Source: Nocardioides mangrovicus
Lineage (GTDB): Bacteria > Actinomycetota > Actinomycetes > Propionibacteriales > Nocardioidaceae
Length of the DNA: 64,000 nucleotides
Assembly (NCBI RefSeq): GCF_003674065.1
Contig: NZ_RDBE01000001.1
Location: forward strand, 222,257 to 286,256
Direction: 5' to 3'
A program made the position numbers and the translations under genes. This document shows, one piece after another, positions 20,183 through 29,821 of this stretch; positions within the stretch are counted from its first letter, which is position 1; every line of letters begins with the position of its first letter. The notes beneath the pieces were generated by a model. That model was not told the origin of the DNA. It saw only the letters and a program-made list of their open reading frames with translations, and searched no databases.

Positions 20183-21448
20183 ATGTCGGAGACGGTCTTC
20201 ACCTACGGCGCGCCGAACCTGAAGTTCGGGCCCGGGGCGAGCGCGGAGATCGGGTTCGACCTGTCGACGATGGGCGAGGTCCGGCGGGTGCTGGTCGTCA
20301 CCGACGCCGGCGTGGCCGCCACCGGCCACCCGCAGCGGGTGGCCGAGCAGCTGGCCGGCTTCGGCCTGAGCGCCGAGGTCTACGACGGCGCGCACGTTGA
20401 GCCCACCGACGAGAGCCTCGCCGCAGCGGCCGAGTGGGCCCGGGCGAATGGGCCCTGGGACGCCTTCGTCGCCGTGGGCGGCGGCTCGGCCATCGACACC
20501 GCGAAGGCCGTCGACCTGCTCACCACGAACCCGGGGGAGGTGCGCGACTACCTCAACGCGCCGGTGGGGTCGGCCCGCTCGCCCGAGCACCCGCTGAAGC
20601 CGCTCGTGGCCGTGCCGACCACCACCGGCACCGGCTCGGAGTCGACGACGGTGTGCGTCCTCGACGTCCTCTCGCTGCGCGTGAAGACCGGCATCTCCCA
20701 TCCCCGGCTGCGACCGGCGCTCGCCGTGGTCGACCCCGACCTCGTCGGCAGCCAGCCCGCGGGCGTCACGGCGGCCTCGGGGATGGACATCTTGTGCCAC
20801 GCCCTGGAGAGCTACACCGCTCGTCCCTACACCTCGCTGCCGGCGAAGCGGGCCGAGCAGCGTGTGCCCTACTGCGGCGCCAACCCCGTCTCGGACATGT
20901 GGGCGCGCGAGGCGCTGCGGCTGCTCGCGGGCTCGTTCCGGCGGGCCGTGGCCGACGGGGAGGACCGCCAGGCGCGCGCCGACATGGCGCTCGCCGCCAC
21001 CTATGCCGGCATGGGCATCGGCAACGCCGGGGTGCACATCCCGCACGCGAACGCCTACCCGATCGCCGGCCAGGTCCGCGACTTCCACCCCGACGGATAC
21101 CCCGACAGCGAGCCGATGGTGCCGCACGGCATGGCGGTGGCGCTGACCGCGCCGGAGAGCTTCCGGTTCACCTACGAGGCCGACCCGGGACGTCACGAGC
21201 ACGCGGCCGACCTGCTCGAGCCCGGGGTGGTCCACGAGGGGCCCGATGCGCTGCCACGGGTGCTGCTCGCGCTGATGCGCGACATCGCGATCCCCGACGG
21301 TCTCGGCGCCGTCGGCTACACCGAGGCCGACACGGCCGGCCTGGCGCAGGGGGCGCTCCAGCAGCAGCGGCTGCTGGCCATCGCGCCGCTCGAGGTCGAC
21401 GAGGACGTCGTCGCGGGGATCATGAGCCGCTCGATGTCGCTGTGGTGA
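20183..21448 (+). CDS. Hydroxyacid-oxoacid transhydrogenase-type iron alcohol dehydrogenase
   Basis: 421 aa, ATG start. Type III metal-dependent alcohol dehydrogenase: nucleotide motif GGGSAID at 99-105, TTTGTGSE at about 146-153, metal ligands Asp202 and His206 (GMDILCHALESY), and later His in PHANAYP and VPHGMAV. The stretch SLPAKRAEQRVPYCGANPVSDMWA matches the HOT/ADHFE1 branch, which carries an insert here. HOT moves a hydride from 4-hydroxybutyrate to 2-oxoglutarate, giving succinate semialdehyde and D-2-hydroxyglutarate. The stop overlaps the FAD-FeS oxidase start, and this pairing supports the HOT reading. Other alcohols cannot be ruled out. Confidence 0.8.
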   Translation: MSETVFTYGAPNLKFGPGASAEIGFDLSTMGEVRRVLVVTDAGVAATGHPQRVAEQLAGFGLSAEVYDGAHVEPTDESLAAAAEWARANGPWDAFVAVGGGSAIDTAKAVDLLTTNPGEVRDYLNAPVGSARSPEHPLKPLVAVPTTTGTGSESTTVCVLDVLSLRVKTGISHPRLRPALAVVDPDLVGSQPAGVTAASGMDILCHALESYTARPYTSLPAKRAEQRVPYCGANPVSDMWAREALRLLAGSFRRAVADGEDRQARADMALAATYAGMGIGNAGVHIPHANAYPIAGQVRDFHPDGYPDSEPMVPHGMAVALTAPESFRFTYEADPGRHEHAADLLEPGVVHEGPDALPRVLLALMRDIAIPDGLGAVGYTEADTAGLAQGALQQQRLLAIAPLEVDEDVVAGIMSRSMSLW

Positions 21449-24180
21449 GCGACCTCCTCGACGCGCTGGGACGGCACGGGGTCGGCGACGTGGACGCGAG
21501 CCCGCTCGCCCAGGCGCTCTACGCCACCGACGCCTCGCTCTACCGCGTGCCGCCCCAGGTGGTGGTCCGGCCCCGCGACGCCGACGAGGTGCTGGCCACC
21601 TTGGCGGTCGCGCGCGAGACCGGCACGCCGGTCACGATGCGCGGCGCCGGCACCTCCATCGCGGGCAACGCCGTCGGCCCGGGCATCGTCGTGGACACCC
21701 GCCGCTGGATGCACGACGTCGTCGGCGTCGACGCCGAGCGCCGGACGGCCGTGGTGCAGCCGGGTGCCGTCCACGCGACGCTGCAGCGCGCGGCCACCGC
21801 GCAGGGCCTGCGCTTCGGCCCCGACCCGTCCACCCACACCCGGTGCACCGTCGGCGGCATGGTGGGCAACAACGCCTGTGGCTCCCGCGCGCTGGGCTAC
21901 GGCCGCACCTCGGACAACGTGGTGGGGCTGCGCGTGGCGCTCGCCGACGGGACGGTGGTCGAGCCCGGCGCCGGTCACGCCGGCGTCACCGACCTCGTGG
22001 CCGCGCACCTGGGCCTGGTGCGCACCGAGTTCGGCCGGTTCACGCGCCAGGTCTCCGGCTACTCCTTCGAGCAGCTGCTGCCCGAGCGGGGGACATCCTT
22101 CGACCGGTTCCTCGTGGGCACCGAGGGCACGCTCGCGGTGGTGCTCGAGGCCGAGGTCCGGCTGGTCGAGGACGCTCCCGCCCGGGCGCTCGCCGTGCTC
22201 GGCTACGCCTCCATGGCCGACGCCGGCGACGCCGTGCCCGCGTTGCTCTCGCATCCGCTGGTGGCCTGCGAGGGGCTGGGACGCCGGATCGTCGACGTGC
22301 TCGTGGCCCATGGCGGCTCGGTGCCGGAGCTGCCGGCCGGCGACGGCTGGCTGTTCGCCGAGGTGACCGCGTCGACGGCCTCCGAGGCGGAGGCGCTCGC
22401 GGCGGCGGTGGCGCGCGACGCCGGCGTCCCGCACCGGGTGGTGACCGACCCGGGCGAGCAGGCGACGCTGTGGCGGATCCGCGAGGACGGCGCCGGCCTG
22501 GCCGCGCGGTCGCTGGCCCGGCAGGCCAAGTCGGGCTGGGAGGACGCCGCCGTACCGCCGGCCCAGCTCGGCGCCTACCTCCGCGACTTCGACGCCCTGC
22601 TGGCGTCCTCGGGCCTCGACGGCGTGCCGTACGGCCACTTCGGCGACGGTTGCGTCCACATCCGCATCGACTTCGAGACCGACGACGCCGCGGGTCGGGC
22701 ACGGTTCCGCACCTTCGTGGAGGACTCCGCCGACCTGGTGGCCCGCTACGGCGGCTCGATGAGCGGCGAGCACGGCGACGGGCGGGCCCGCTCGGAGCTG
22801 CTGCCCAAGATGTACTCCGCCGACGCGATCGACCTGATGGGCCAGGCCAAGCGGCTGCTCGACCCCGGCAACCTGCTCAACCCGGGCGTGCTGGTCGACC
22901 CGGCGCCGTTCGACGCCTCGCTGCGGGTGGTGGGCCGCTCGCCGGTCACCTCGCTGCGGCTGGTGCACGACGGCGGCTCGTTCGCCGGTGCCGTGCACCG
23001 CTGCACCGGCGTCGGCAAGTGCTTGGCCGGGCCAGGGCCCACCGGCGTCATGTGTCCCTCCTACACCGCCACCCAGGACGAGAAGGACTCCACGCGCGGC
23101 CGGGCGCGCGTGCTGCAGGAGCTGGTCGACGGCACCGTGGTCCGCGGCTGGGACGACCCGGCGGTGGAGCAGGCGCTGGACCTGTGCCTGTCGTGCAAGG
23201 GCTGTGCCCGCGACTGCCCGACGGGCATCGACATGGCCACCTACAAGGCCGAGGCGCTGCACCAGCGCTACCGGGGACGGCGTCGTCCCCGCTCGCACTA
23301 CACGCTGGGCCGGCTGCCCCAGTGGGCCCGGCTGACCCCGCCACGACTGGCCAACGCCGCGCTGCGGGTGCCGGTGCTCGCCCGGCTGGCCAAGGCGGCG
23401 GCCGGGGTGGACCAACGGCGCTCGCTGCCCCGCTTCTCGCCGCGACCGCTGCGGACGTCATACGAACGGGTCGCTGCGGCGACCACCTCGTATGACGTCT
23501 GGCTGTGGGCCGACTCCTTCACCGACCGGTTCGCCGCCGACTCCGGCCGCGCGGCCATCGCGTTCCTCGAGGCGGCCGGACTGCGCGTCGGGGTGATCGG
23601 CGAGCAGGCCTGCTGCGGGCTGACCTGGATCAGCACAGGCCAGCTCGACGCCGCCCGCCGCATCGTGGGCGACGCGGTGGCGACGCTGCACCCCTACGTC
23701 GCCTCGGGCGTGCCGGTCGTCGGGCTGGAGCCGTCGTGCCTGGCGACCCTGCGCTCCGACGCCGTCGAGCTGCTCGACGACCCGCGCGCCGCGGTGGTGG
23801 CCGCCGGGATGCGGTCGCTGGCCGAGTTCGTCTCGACGCTGGACCGTGCGGTGCTGCCGGACCTGACCGGGGTGACGGTGATCGCCCAGCCGCACTGCCA
23901 CCACCACGCCGTCATCGGCTGGGAGGTCGACGAGGCGCTGCTCGCCGCCGCCGGCGCCACCGTGACGCGCGTGGGCGGGTGCTGCGGTCTGGCCGGCAAC
24001 TTCGGGGTCGAGCAGGGCCACTACGAGGTCTCGGTGGCGGTGGCCGAGCACGCCCTCTTGCCCGCGGTCCGCGCGGACCCCGAGGCCGTGGTCCTCGCCG
24101 ACGGCTTCTCCTGCCGCACCCAGCTCGACGACCTGGCCGGCGTGCGCGCCCTGCACCTGGCCGAGCTGCTGGCCCGATGA
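21445..24180 (+). CDS. FAD-binding and (Fe-S)-binding 2-hydroxyacid dehydrogenase
   Basis: 911 aa from the GTG overlapping the HOT stop. Order of domains: FAD_binding_4 (about 35-175; MRGAGTSIAGNAVGPG, VGGMVGNNACGSRALGYGR), FAD-oxidase C (about 210-480; GHFGDGCVHIRIDFE, GSMSGEHGDGRARSELLPKMY), an Fe-S region (about 518-595; CTGVGKC, CLSCKGCARDCP), and two CCG domains (about 720 and 845). D-lactate, glycolate and D-2-hydroxyglutarate dehydrogenases share this build. Next to HOT, D-2-hydroxyglutarate is the likely substrate, with electrons passed to quinone or another acceptor. A 46-bp palindrome is embedded in frame at residues about 670-686, between the Fe-S and CCG parts. Confidence 0.85.
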   Translation: MSDLLDALGRHGVGDVDASPLAQALYATDASLYRVPPQVVVRPRDADEVLATLAVARETGTPVTMRGAGTSIAGNAVGPGIVVDTRRWMHDVVGVDAERRTAVVQPGAVHATLQRAATAQGLRFGPDPSTHTRCTVGGMVGNNACGSRALGYGRTSDNVVGLRVALADGTVVEPGAGHAGVTDLVAAHLGLVRTEFGRFTRQVSGYSFEQLLPERGTSFDRFLVGTEGTLAVVLEAEVRLVEDAPARALAVLGYASMADAGDAVPALLSHPLVACEGLGRRIVDVLVAHGGSVPELPAGDGWLFAEVTASTASEAEALAAAVARDAGVPHRVVTDPGEQATLWRIREDGAGLAARSLARQAKSGWEDAAVPPAQLGAYLRDFDALLASSGLDGVPYGHFGDGCVHIRIDFETDDAAGRARFRTFVEDSADLVARYGGSMSGEHGDGRARSELLPKMYSADAIDLMGQAKRLLDPGNLLNPGVLVDPAPFDASLRVVGRSPVTSLRLVHDGGSFAGAVHRCTGVGKCLAGPGPTGVMCPSYTATQDEKDSTRGRARVLQELVDGTVVRGWDDPAVEQALDLCLSCKGCARDCPTGIDMATYKAEALHQRYRGRRRPRSHYTLGRLPQWARLTPPRLANAALRVPVLARLAKAAAGVDQRRSLPRFSPRPLRTSYERVAAATTSYDVWLWADSFTDRFAADSGRAAIAFLEAAGLRVGVIGEQACCGLTWISTGQLDAARRIVGDAVATLHPYVASGVPVVGLEPSCLATLRSDAVELLDDPRAAVVAAGMRSLAEFVSTLDRAVLPDLTGVTVIAQPHCHHHAVIGWEVDEALLAAAGATVTRVGGCCGLAGNFGVEQGHYEVSVAVAEHALLPAVRADPEAVVLADGFSCRTQLDDLAGVRALHLAELLAR
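23454..23499. repeat. 46-bp palindromic element, copy 1 (inside a coding sequence)
   Basis: Arms GACGTCATACGA (23454-23465) and TCGTATGACGTC (23488-23499) are perfect complements. Inside, GGTCGC and GCGACC (23469-23474, 23479-23484) form a second stem around a 4-nt loop. The element lies in frame in the FAD-FeS dehydrogenase gene. It is 39/46 identical to the reverse complement of the copy at 58695-58740. That makes it a mobile or spreading small element rather than a chance hairpin. Confidence 0.85.
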
Positions 24181-24812
24181 AGGCCGCGAGGCGGCCGGCA
24201 CTGCTGCTGGAGGACCTCGACGCCGGAGAGGACCTGCGGCTCGAGCGTTCCCACGACGGGGTCCGGTTCGCCGACGTCGATCTCGCGGGGTCGCAGCTGC
24301 ACGACCTCGACCTGGTCGAGTGCTCGCTCGAGCGGCTGCGCCTCGACGATGCGGTGCTCCGGGGCAGCCGGCTCCGCGAGTCGCGGCTCGTCGGCTGCGA
24401 GGCCACCTCGGTGGCCCTGGACCGCAGTGAGCTGCGCGAGGTGGAGGTCGTCTGGTGCCGGCTGGGTGCGCTGGACCTCTACGACGCGGCGCTGCGAGTC
24501 GTGCGCTTCGTCGACTGCCGGCTGGGCTACCTCAACCTCCGAGGCAGCGAGCTGACCGATGTGACCTTCGAGCGGTGTGTCATCAGCGACCTGGACCTCG
24601 GCGTTGCCAGCGTCGAGCGCGCAGGCTTCGTCGAGAGCCGCGCCGAGTCGCTACTGCTCGGCCAGGCCCGGCTGGCCGACGTCGACCTGCGGGGTCTGGC
24701 CATCGAGCGGCTCGTCGGCGTCGAGGGGCTCAGCGGCGCGACCGTGAGCCAGGAACAGCTGCTCGAGCTGGCGCCGCTGCTCGCCGAGCACCTCGGACTC
24801 ACGGTCGACTGA
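24177..24812 (+). CDS. Pentapeptide-repeat protein
   Basis: 211 aa, ATG overlapping the upstream stop (ATGA). From about residue 30 to 175 the sequence repeats every five residues with Leu/Val/Phe at the centre (VDLAGSQLHDLDLVECSLER), the pattern of a right-handed quadrilateral beta-helix. No N-terminal enzyme domain and no signal peptide are seen. Some pentapeptide proteins (Qnr, MfpA) mimic DNA and protect gyrase, but many have no known role, and nothing here singles out gyrase. Translational coupling to the dehydrogenase suggests a shared unit, although a functional link is not evident. Confidence 0.82.
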   Translation: MKAARRPALLLEDLDAGEDLRLERSHDGVRFADVDLAGSQLHDLDLVECSLERLRLDDAVLRGSRLRESRLVGCEATSVALDRSELREVEVVWCRLGALDLYDAALRVVRFVDCRLGYLNLRGSELTDVTFERCVISDLDLGVASVERAGFVESRAESLLLGQARLADVDLRGLAIERLVGVEGLSGATVSQEQLLELAPLLAEHLGLTVD

Positions 24813-24821
24813 GCGGTCGGT

Positions 24822-25100
24822 TCAGAACCCGCCGGTGGCCAGGTCGAGGTCCTCGGCCAGGTGGGAGCCGAGCCAGCCCAGCGCGGCGACGTGCTCGCCG
24901 GTGCGTTCGGAGTAGGCCGCCACGGCGCCGGCGAAACCCGCCAGTGGCCCGACCAGGGGATCGGGGCAGGCCTCGGCGCAGGCGTGGCCCAGCCGCCGCA
25001 GGTGGGCGCCGGCGGCCTTCACGTCGCGGCCCACCGCCACGAGGTCGACCGCCCCGCTGGCCAACGTGGTGGTCTCGGCGCCGCCGAACCCGGGTCTCAT
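24822..25100 (-). CDS. Small hypothetical protein, helical
   Basis: 92 aa from the ATG at 25100. Predominantly Ala/Leu-rich and likely helical, with no transmembrane segment. The plan (short N-terminal Gly-rich part, then two long helices) and the phrase LASGAVDLVAVGRDVKAAGAHL loosely recall EspC/WXG100-like small secretion-associated proteins, but the central WXG motif is absent, so I leave it as unknown. It is convergent with the pentapeptide gene (9-bp gap) and divergent from rpsL. Confidence 0.55.
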   Translation of the reverse strand: MRPGFGGAETTTLASGAVDLVAVGRDVKAAGAHLRRLGHACAEACPDPLVGPLAGFAGAVAAYSERTGEHVAALGWLGSHLAEDLDLATGGF

Positions 25101-25419
25101 GGCCGTAGGTCTACCCTGACGAGCAGACCTCGACCACCGGCCTGACCGGGCCTGTGGAAAACCGAGCCGGCGACGAGGATCGAGCCGGTCTCGGATGGTT
25201 TTGCCTTGTCCGGGAGGCGCCGGTACTGTGGACATCTGTGTCCGGTCTCCCGGACGCGTGCCGCTCGCCCAGGACTGCTCGCCCGAGCAGGACCCCGGTC
25301 GGCACTCGGGCACCCGCCGCCCGGTCGCACGGCCAGGGCGGCTGATTCCCCGAAACGATCCACTACCGCGCCGGCAGATCGCTGGTGCGCGAGAGCTGAA
25401 CACGAAAGGGAACCACTCG
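25101..25419 (+). promoter_or_regulatory. rpsL upstream region and leader
   Basis: 319 bp without a convincing gene, between the divergent hypothetical gene and rpsL. It holds the promoter at 25201-25229 and a leader of about 185 nt. An open frame extends into rpsL from upstream, but it has no S12 similarity before the GTG at 25420. A ribosome site GAAAGGG precedes the start. I see no clear hairpin terminator or known riboswitch. Confidence 0.5.
25201..25229 (+). promoter_or_regulatory. Candidate str operon promoter
   Basis: TTGCCT (25201-25206) and TACTGT (25224-25229), 17 bp apart, fit a housekeeping promoter for rpsL-rpsG-fusA-tuf. Confidence 0.55.
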
Positions 25420-25794
25420 GTGCCCACCATCCAGCAGCTGGTCCGCAAGGGCCGACAGGACAAGGTGTCGAAGAACAAGACGCCTGCGCTCAAGGGCTCG
25501 CCCCAGCGCCGCGGGGTCTGCACCCGCGTGTACACGACCACCCCGAAGAAGCCGAACTCCGCCCTGCGCAAGGTCGCCCGCGTGCGCCTGTCCAGCGGCG
25601 TCGAGGTCACGGCGTACATCCCCGGTGTGGGCCACAACCTGCAGGAGCACTCGATCGTGCTCGTGCGCGGCGGCCGGGTGAAGGACCTCCCCGGCGTCCG
25701 CTACAAGATCATCCGCGGTTCGCTCGACACCCAGGGCGTGAAGAACCGCAAGCAGGCGCGGAGCCGCTACGGCGCGAAGAAGGAGAAGGGCTGA
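25420..25794 (+). CDS. rpsL: 30S ribosomal protein S12
   Basis: 124 aa from the GTG at 25420. It contains [19 protein letters not shown] and [13 protein letters not shown]; the Lys residues at the E. coli 42/43 and 88 equivalents, which change in streptomycin-resistant mutants, are unchanged. S12 lies at the decoding centre and controls tRNA selection. First gene of the str operon; its TGA overlaps the rpsG ATG (TGATG). Confidence 0.98.
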   Translation: MPTIQQLVRKGRQDKVSKNKTPALKGSPQRRGVCTRVYTTTPKKPNSALRKVARVRLSSGVEVTAYIPGVGHNLQEHSIVLVRGGRVKDLPGVRYKIIRGSLDTQGVKNRKQARSRYGAKKEKG

Positions 25795-26264
25795 TGCCAC
25801 GCAAGGGCCCCGCTCCGAAGCGGCCGATCGACGTCGACCCGGTCTACGGGTCGCAGCTGGTCTCCCAGCTGGTGAGCAAGGTGCTGCAGGACGGCAAGAA
25901 GCAGGTCGCCCAGCGCATCGTCTACACCGCGCTGGAGGGTTGCCGCGGCAAGACCGACACCGACCCCGTCGTCACGCTCAAGCGGGCGCTGGACAACGTC
26001 AAGCCGGCCATCGAGGTCAAGTCCCGCCGCGTCGGTGGCGCCACCTACCAGGTGCCGATCGAGGTCAAGGGCAACCGCGGCACCACGCTGGCGCTGCGCT
26101 GGCTGGTCGGCTACGCCCAGGACCGTCGTGAGAAGACGATGTCCGAGCGGCTCATGAACGAGATCCTCGACGCCTCCAACGGCCTCGGTGCCGCGGTGAA
26201 GCGTCGCGAGGACACTCACAAGATGGCCGAGTCCAACAAGGCCTTCGCGCACTACCGCTGGTGA
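25794..26264 (+). CDS. rpsG: 30S ribosomal protein S7
   Basis: 156 aa, ATG overlapping the rpsL stop. Begins [11 protein letters not shown] and carries the usual [14 protein letters not shown] and [11 protein letters not shown] blocks. S7 starts assembly of the 30S head by binding the 3' domain of 16S rRNA and lines the E site. In other bacteria S7 represses the str message at the rpsL-rpsG junction; the tight overlap here fits coupling, but no specific site is evident. Confidence 0.98.
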   Translation: MPRKGPAPKRPIDVDPVYGSQLVSQLVSKVLQDGKKQVAQRIVYTALEGCRGKTDTDPVVTLKRALDNVKPAIEVKSRRVGGATYQVPIEVKGNRGTTLALRWLVGYAQDRREKTMSERLMNEILDASNGLGAAVKRREDTHKMAESNKAFAHYRW

Positions 26265-26274
26265 CGTCGGTGAG

Positions 26275-26300
26275 GAACACCGACCACCCGCGCGGTGTTC
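26275..26300 (+). terminator. Hairpin between rpsG and fusA
   Basis: GAACACCG (26275-26282) and CGGTGTTC (26293-26300) form an 8-bp perfect stem with a 10-nt loop followed by TTCCCT. Because fusA is normally co-transcribed, this is more likely a partial terminator, RNA processing site or attenuator than a full stop. Confidence 0.45.
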
Positions 26301-26344
26301 TTCCCTACGGCGTAAACACGACTAGCTAAGGAACTCAGAGATCA

Positions 26345-28456
26345 GTGGCTGTTGACATCACCACAGACCTGAAGAAGGTCCGCAACATCGGCATCATGGC
26401 GCACATCGACGCCGGCAAGACCACCACCACCGAGCGGATCCTGTTCTACACCGGCATCACGTACAAGATCGGTGAGGTCCACGAGGGCGCGGCCGTCATG
26501 GACTGGATGGAGCAGGAGCAGGAGCGGGGGATCACCATTACCTCCGCCGCCACCACGTGCTGGTGGAAGGACCACCAGATCAACATCATCGACACCCCCG
26601 GCCACGTGGACTTCACGGCCGAGGTCGAGCGCTCCCTGCGGGTGCTCGACGGTGCGGTCGCCGTCTACGACGGCGTCGCGGGCGTCGAGCCGCAGACCAT
26701 GACGGTGTGGCGGCAGGCCAACAAGTACTCCGTGCCGCGGATGTGCTTCGTCAACAAGCTCGACCGCACCGGCGCGGACTTCTTCCGCTGCGTCGACATG
26801 ATGGTCGAGCGCCTCAACTCCACCCCGCTGGTGCTGCAGCTGCCCATCGGCAACGAGGCCGACTTCATCGGCGTCGTCGACCTGGTCGGCATGCGTGCGC
26901 TCACGTGGCGCGGCGAGACCACCATGGGTGAGGACTACGAGGTCGAGGAGATCCCGGCCGAGCTCGCAGCCCAGGCCGAGGAGTACCGCGAGAAGCTCCT
27001 GGAGACGCTGGCCGAGGCCGACGACGACGTCATGGAGAAGTACCTCGAGGGCGAGGAGCTCTCGGTCGAGGAGCTCGAGGCCGGCATCCGCCGCGCCACC
27101 CTGGCCGACAAGCTCAACCCGGTGCTGTGCGGCACGGCGTTCAAGAACAAGGGCGTCCAGCCCCTGCTCGACGCGGTCGTGAAGTACCTGCCTTCGCCGA
27201 TCGACGTCGAGGGCATCACCGGCCACGCGGTCAACGACGAGGAGAAGGAGATCGTCCGCAAGCCGTCGGACGACGAGCCGTTCTCCGGTCTGGCCTACAA
27301 GATCGCCGCCGACCCGCACCTGGGCAAGCTGATCTACGTGCGCGTCTACTCCGGCAAGCTGGAGGCCGGCACCTCGGTGCTGAACTCGGTCACCGGCCGC
27401 AAGGAGCGGATCGGCAAGGTCTACCAGATGCACGCCAACAAGCGTGAGGAGATCGGGTCGGTCGGCGCCGGGCAGATCGTGGCCGTCATGGGTCTGAAGG
27501 ACACCAAGACCGGCCACACGCTCTGCGACGCCTCGAACCCGGTGATCTTGGAGTCGATGACCTTCCCGGCCCCGGTGATCGAGGTCGCCATCGAGCCCAA
27601 GACCAAGGGCGACCAGGAGAAGCTCGGCGTCGCCATCCAGCGGCTGACCGACGAGGACCCGACCTTCACCGTCAAGACCGACGAGGAGACGGGCCAGACG
27701 ATCATCGCCGGCATGGGCGAGCTCCACCTGGAGGTCTTCGTCGACCGGATGAAGCGCGAGTTCCGCGTCGAGGCCACCGTCGGCAAGCCGCAGGTCGCCT
27801 ACCGCGAGACCATCCGCCGCAAGGTGGAGAACCACTCCTACACCCACAAGAAGCAGACCGGTGGGTCGGGGCAGTTCGCGAAGGTCGTCATGTCGATCGA
27901 GCCCAGCATCGACGAGGAGACCGGGGCGGGTGCGGGCTACGAGTTCGTCAACAACGTCACCGGTGGCCGCATCCCGCGCGAGTACATCCCCTCGGTCGAC
28001 CAGGGCGCCCAGGAGGGCATGGAGTTCGGCGTGCTCGCCGGCTACCCCATGGTCGACGTCAAGGTGAGCCTGGAGGACGGCGCGTACCACGACGTCGACT
28101 CCTCCGAGCTGGCCTTCAAGATCGCCGGCAACCAGGCCTTCAAGGAGGCCTGCCGCATGGCCAAGCCGGTGCTGCTGGAGCCGATGTTCGCCGTTGAGGT
28201 GGTCACCCCGGAGAACTTCCTGGGTGACGTCATCGGCGACATCAACTCCCGCCGCGGGCAGGTGCAGAACATGTCGGAGCGCTCGGGCGACCGGGTCGTC
28301 GACGCGCTCGTGCCCCTGTCGGAGATGTTCGGGTACGTTGGCGACCTGAGGTCGAAGACCTCCGGTCAGGCGTCGTACTCGATGGAGTTCGACTCGTACG
28401 CCGAGGTTCCCCAGAACGTCGCCGACGAGATCATCAAGAAGGTCCGCGGCGAGTAA
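26345..28456 (+). CDS. fusA: Elongation factor G
   Basis: 703 aa, GTG start 80 bp after rpsG. GTPase motifs are present: [14 protein letters not shown] (G1), [10 protein letters not shown] (G2), DTPGHVDFT (G3), NKLD (G4). Domains II-V follow at normal length, including GMGELHLEV and [12 protein letters not shown] drives tRNA-mRNA translocation and, with RRF, ribosome recycling. Third gene of the str operon. Confidence 0.98.
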   Translation: MAVDITTDLKKVRNIGIMAHIDAGKTTTTERILFYTGITYKIGEVHEGAAVMDWMEQEQERGITITSAATTCWWKDHQINIIDTPGHVDFTAEVERSLRVLDGAVAVYDGVAGVEPQTMTVWRQANKYSVPRMCFVNKLDRTGADFFRCVDMMVERLNSTPLVLQLPIGNEADFIGVVDLVGMRALTWRGETTMGEDYEVEEIPAELAAQAEEYREKLLETLAEADDDVMEKYLEGEELSVEELEAGIRRATLADKLNPVLCGTAFKNKGVQPLLDAVVKYLPSPIDVEGITGHAVNDEEKEIVRKPSDDEPFSGLAYKIAADPHLGKLIYVRVYSGKLEAGTSVLNSVTGRKERIGKVYQMHANKREEIGSVGAGQIVAVMGLKDTKTGHTLCDASNPVILESMTFPAPVIEVAIEPKTKGDQEKLGVAIQRLTDEDPTFTVKTDEETGQTIIAGMGELHLEVFVDRMKREFRVEATVGKPQVAYRETIRRKVENHSYTHKKQTGGSGQFAKVVMSIEPSIDEETGAGAGYEFVNNVTGGRIPREYIPSVDQGAQEGMEFGVLAGYPMVDVKVSLEDGAYHDVDSSELAFKIAGNQAFKEACRMAKPVLLEPMFAVEVVTPENFLGDVIGDINSRRGQVQNMSERSGDRVVDALVPLSEMFGYVGDLRSKTSGQASYSMEFDSYAEVPQNVADEIIKKVRGE

Positions 28457-28526
28457 CCTCTGCGCGGGAACCCAGCACGGCGACCACCACACGATTCAGT
28501 AGAGAAAGCAACAGGAGGAGCCCACC

Positions 28527-29720
<1,194 letters not shown>

Positions 29721-29739
29721 TTCCCAGCACCAGCGCGCA

Positions 29740-29767
29740 AGCCCCCGGGTCCTCGGATCCGGGGGCT
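29740..29767 (+). terminator. str operon terminator
   Basis: AGCCCCCGG (29740-29748) pairs with CCGGGGGCT (29759-29767); the inner TCC/GGA extends the stem past one mismatch. It starts 20 bp after the tuf stop and is followed by a short T-containing stretch. Confidence 0.8.
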
Positions 29768-29821
29768 TCGTGCTGTCCGGGCCAGGTGTGGAGTCGGTGC
29801 ACCGCCCGGCGCCGAGCGGAC

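Noticed and set aside
21316-23415. A 699-codon minus-strand frame
   Set aside because: It is a shadow of the FAD-FeS dehydrogenase, which carries all the cofactor motifs.
24822-25100. WXG100/EspC type VII secretion protein
   Set aside because: The helical plan is suggestive, but the WXG motif and the YxxxD/E secretion signal are absent and no ESX genes are nearby.
25420-25794. Streptomycin-resistance change in S12
   Set aside because: The Lys residues at the E. coli 42/43 and 88 equivalents are the normal ones.
29721-29821. tRNA gene between tuf and the aminotransferase
   Set aside because: Only the terminator hairpin is present; there is no cloverleaf or T-loop sequence. No tRNA or rRNA gene was recognised in the window.
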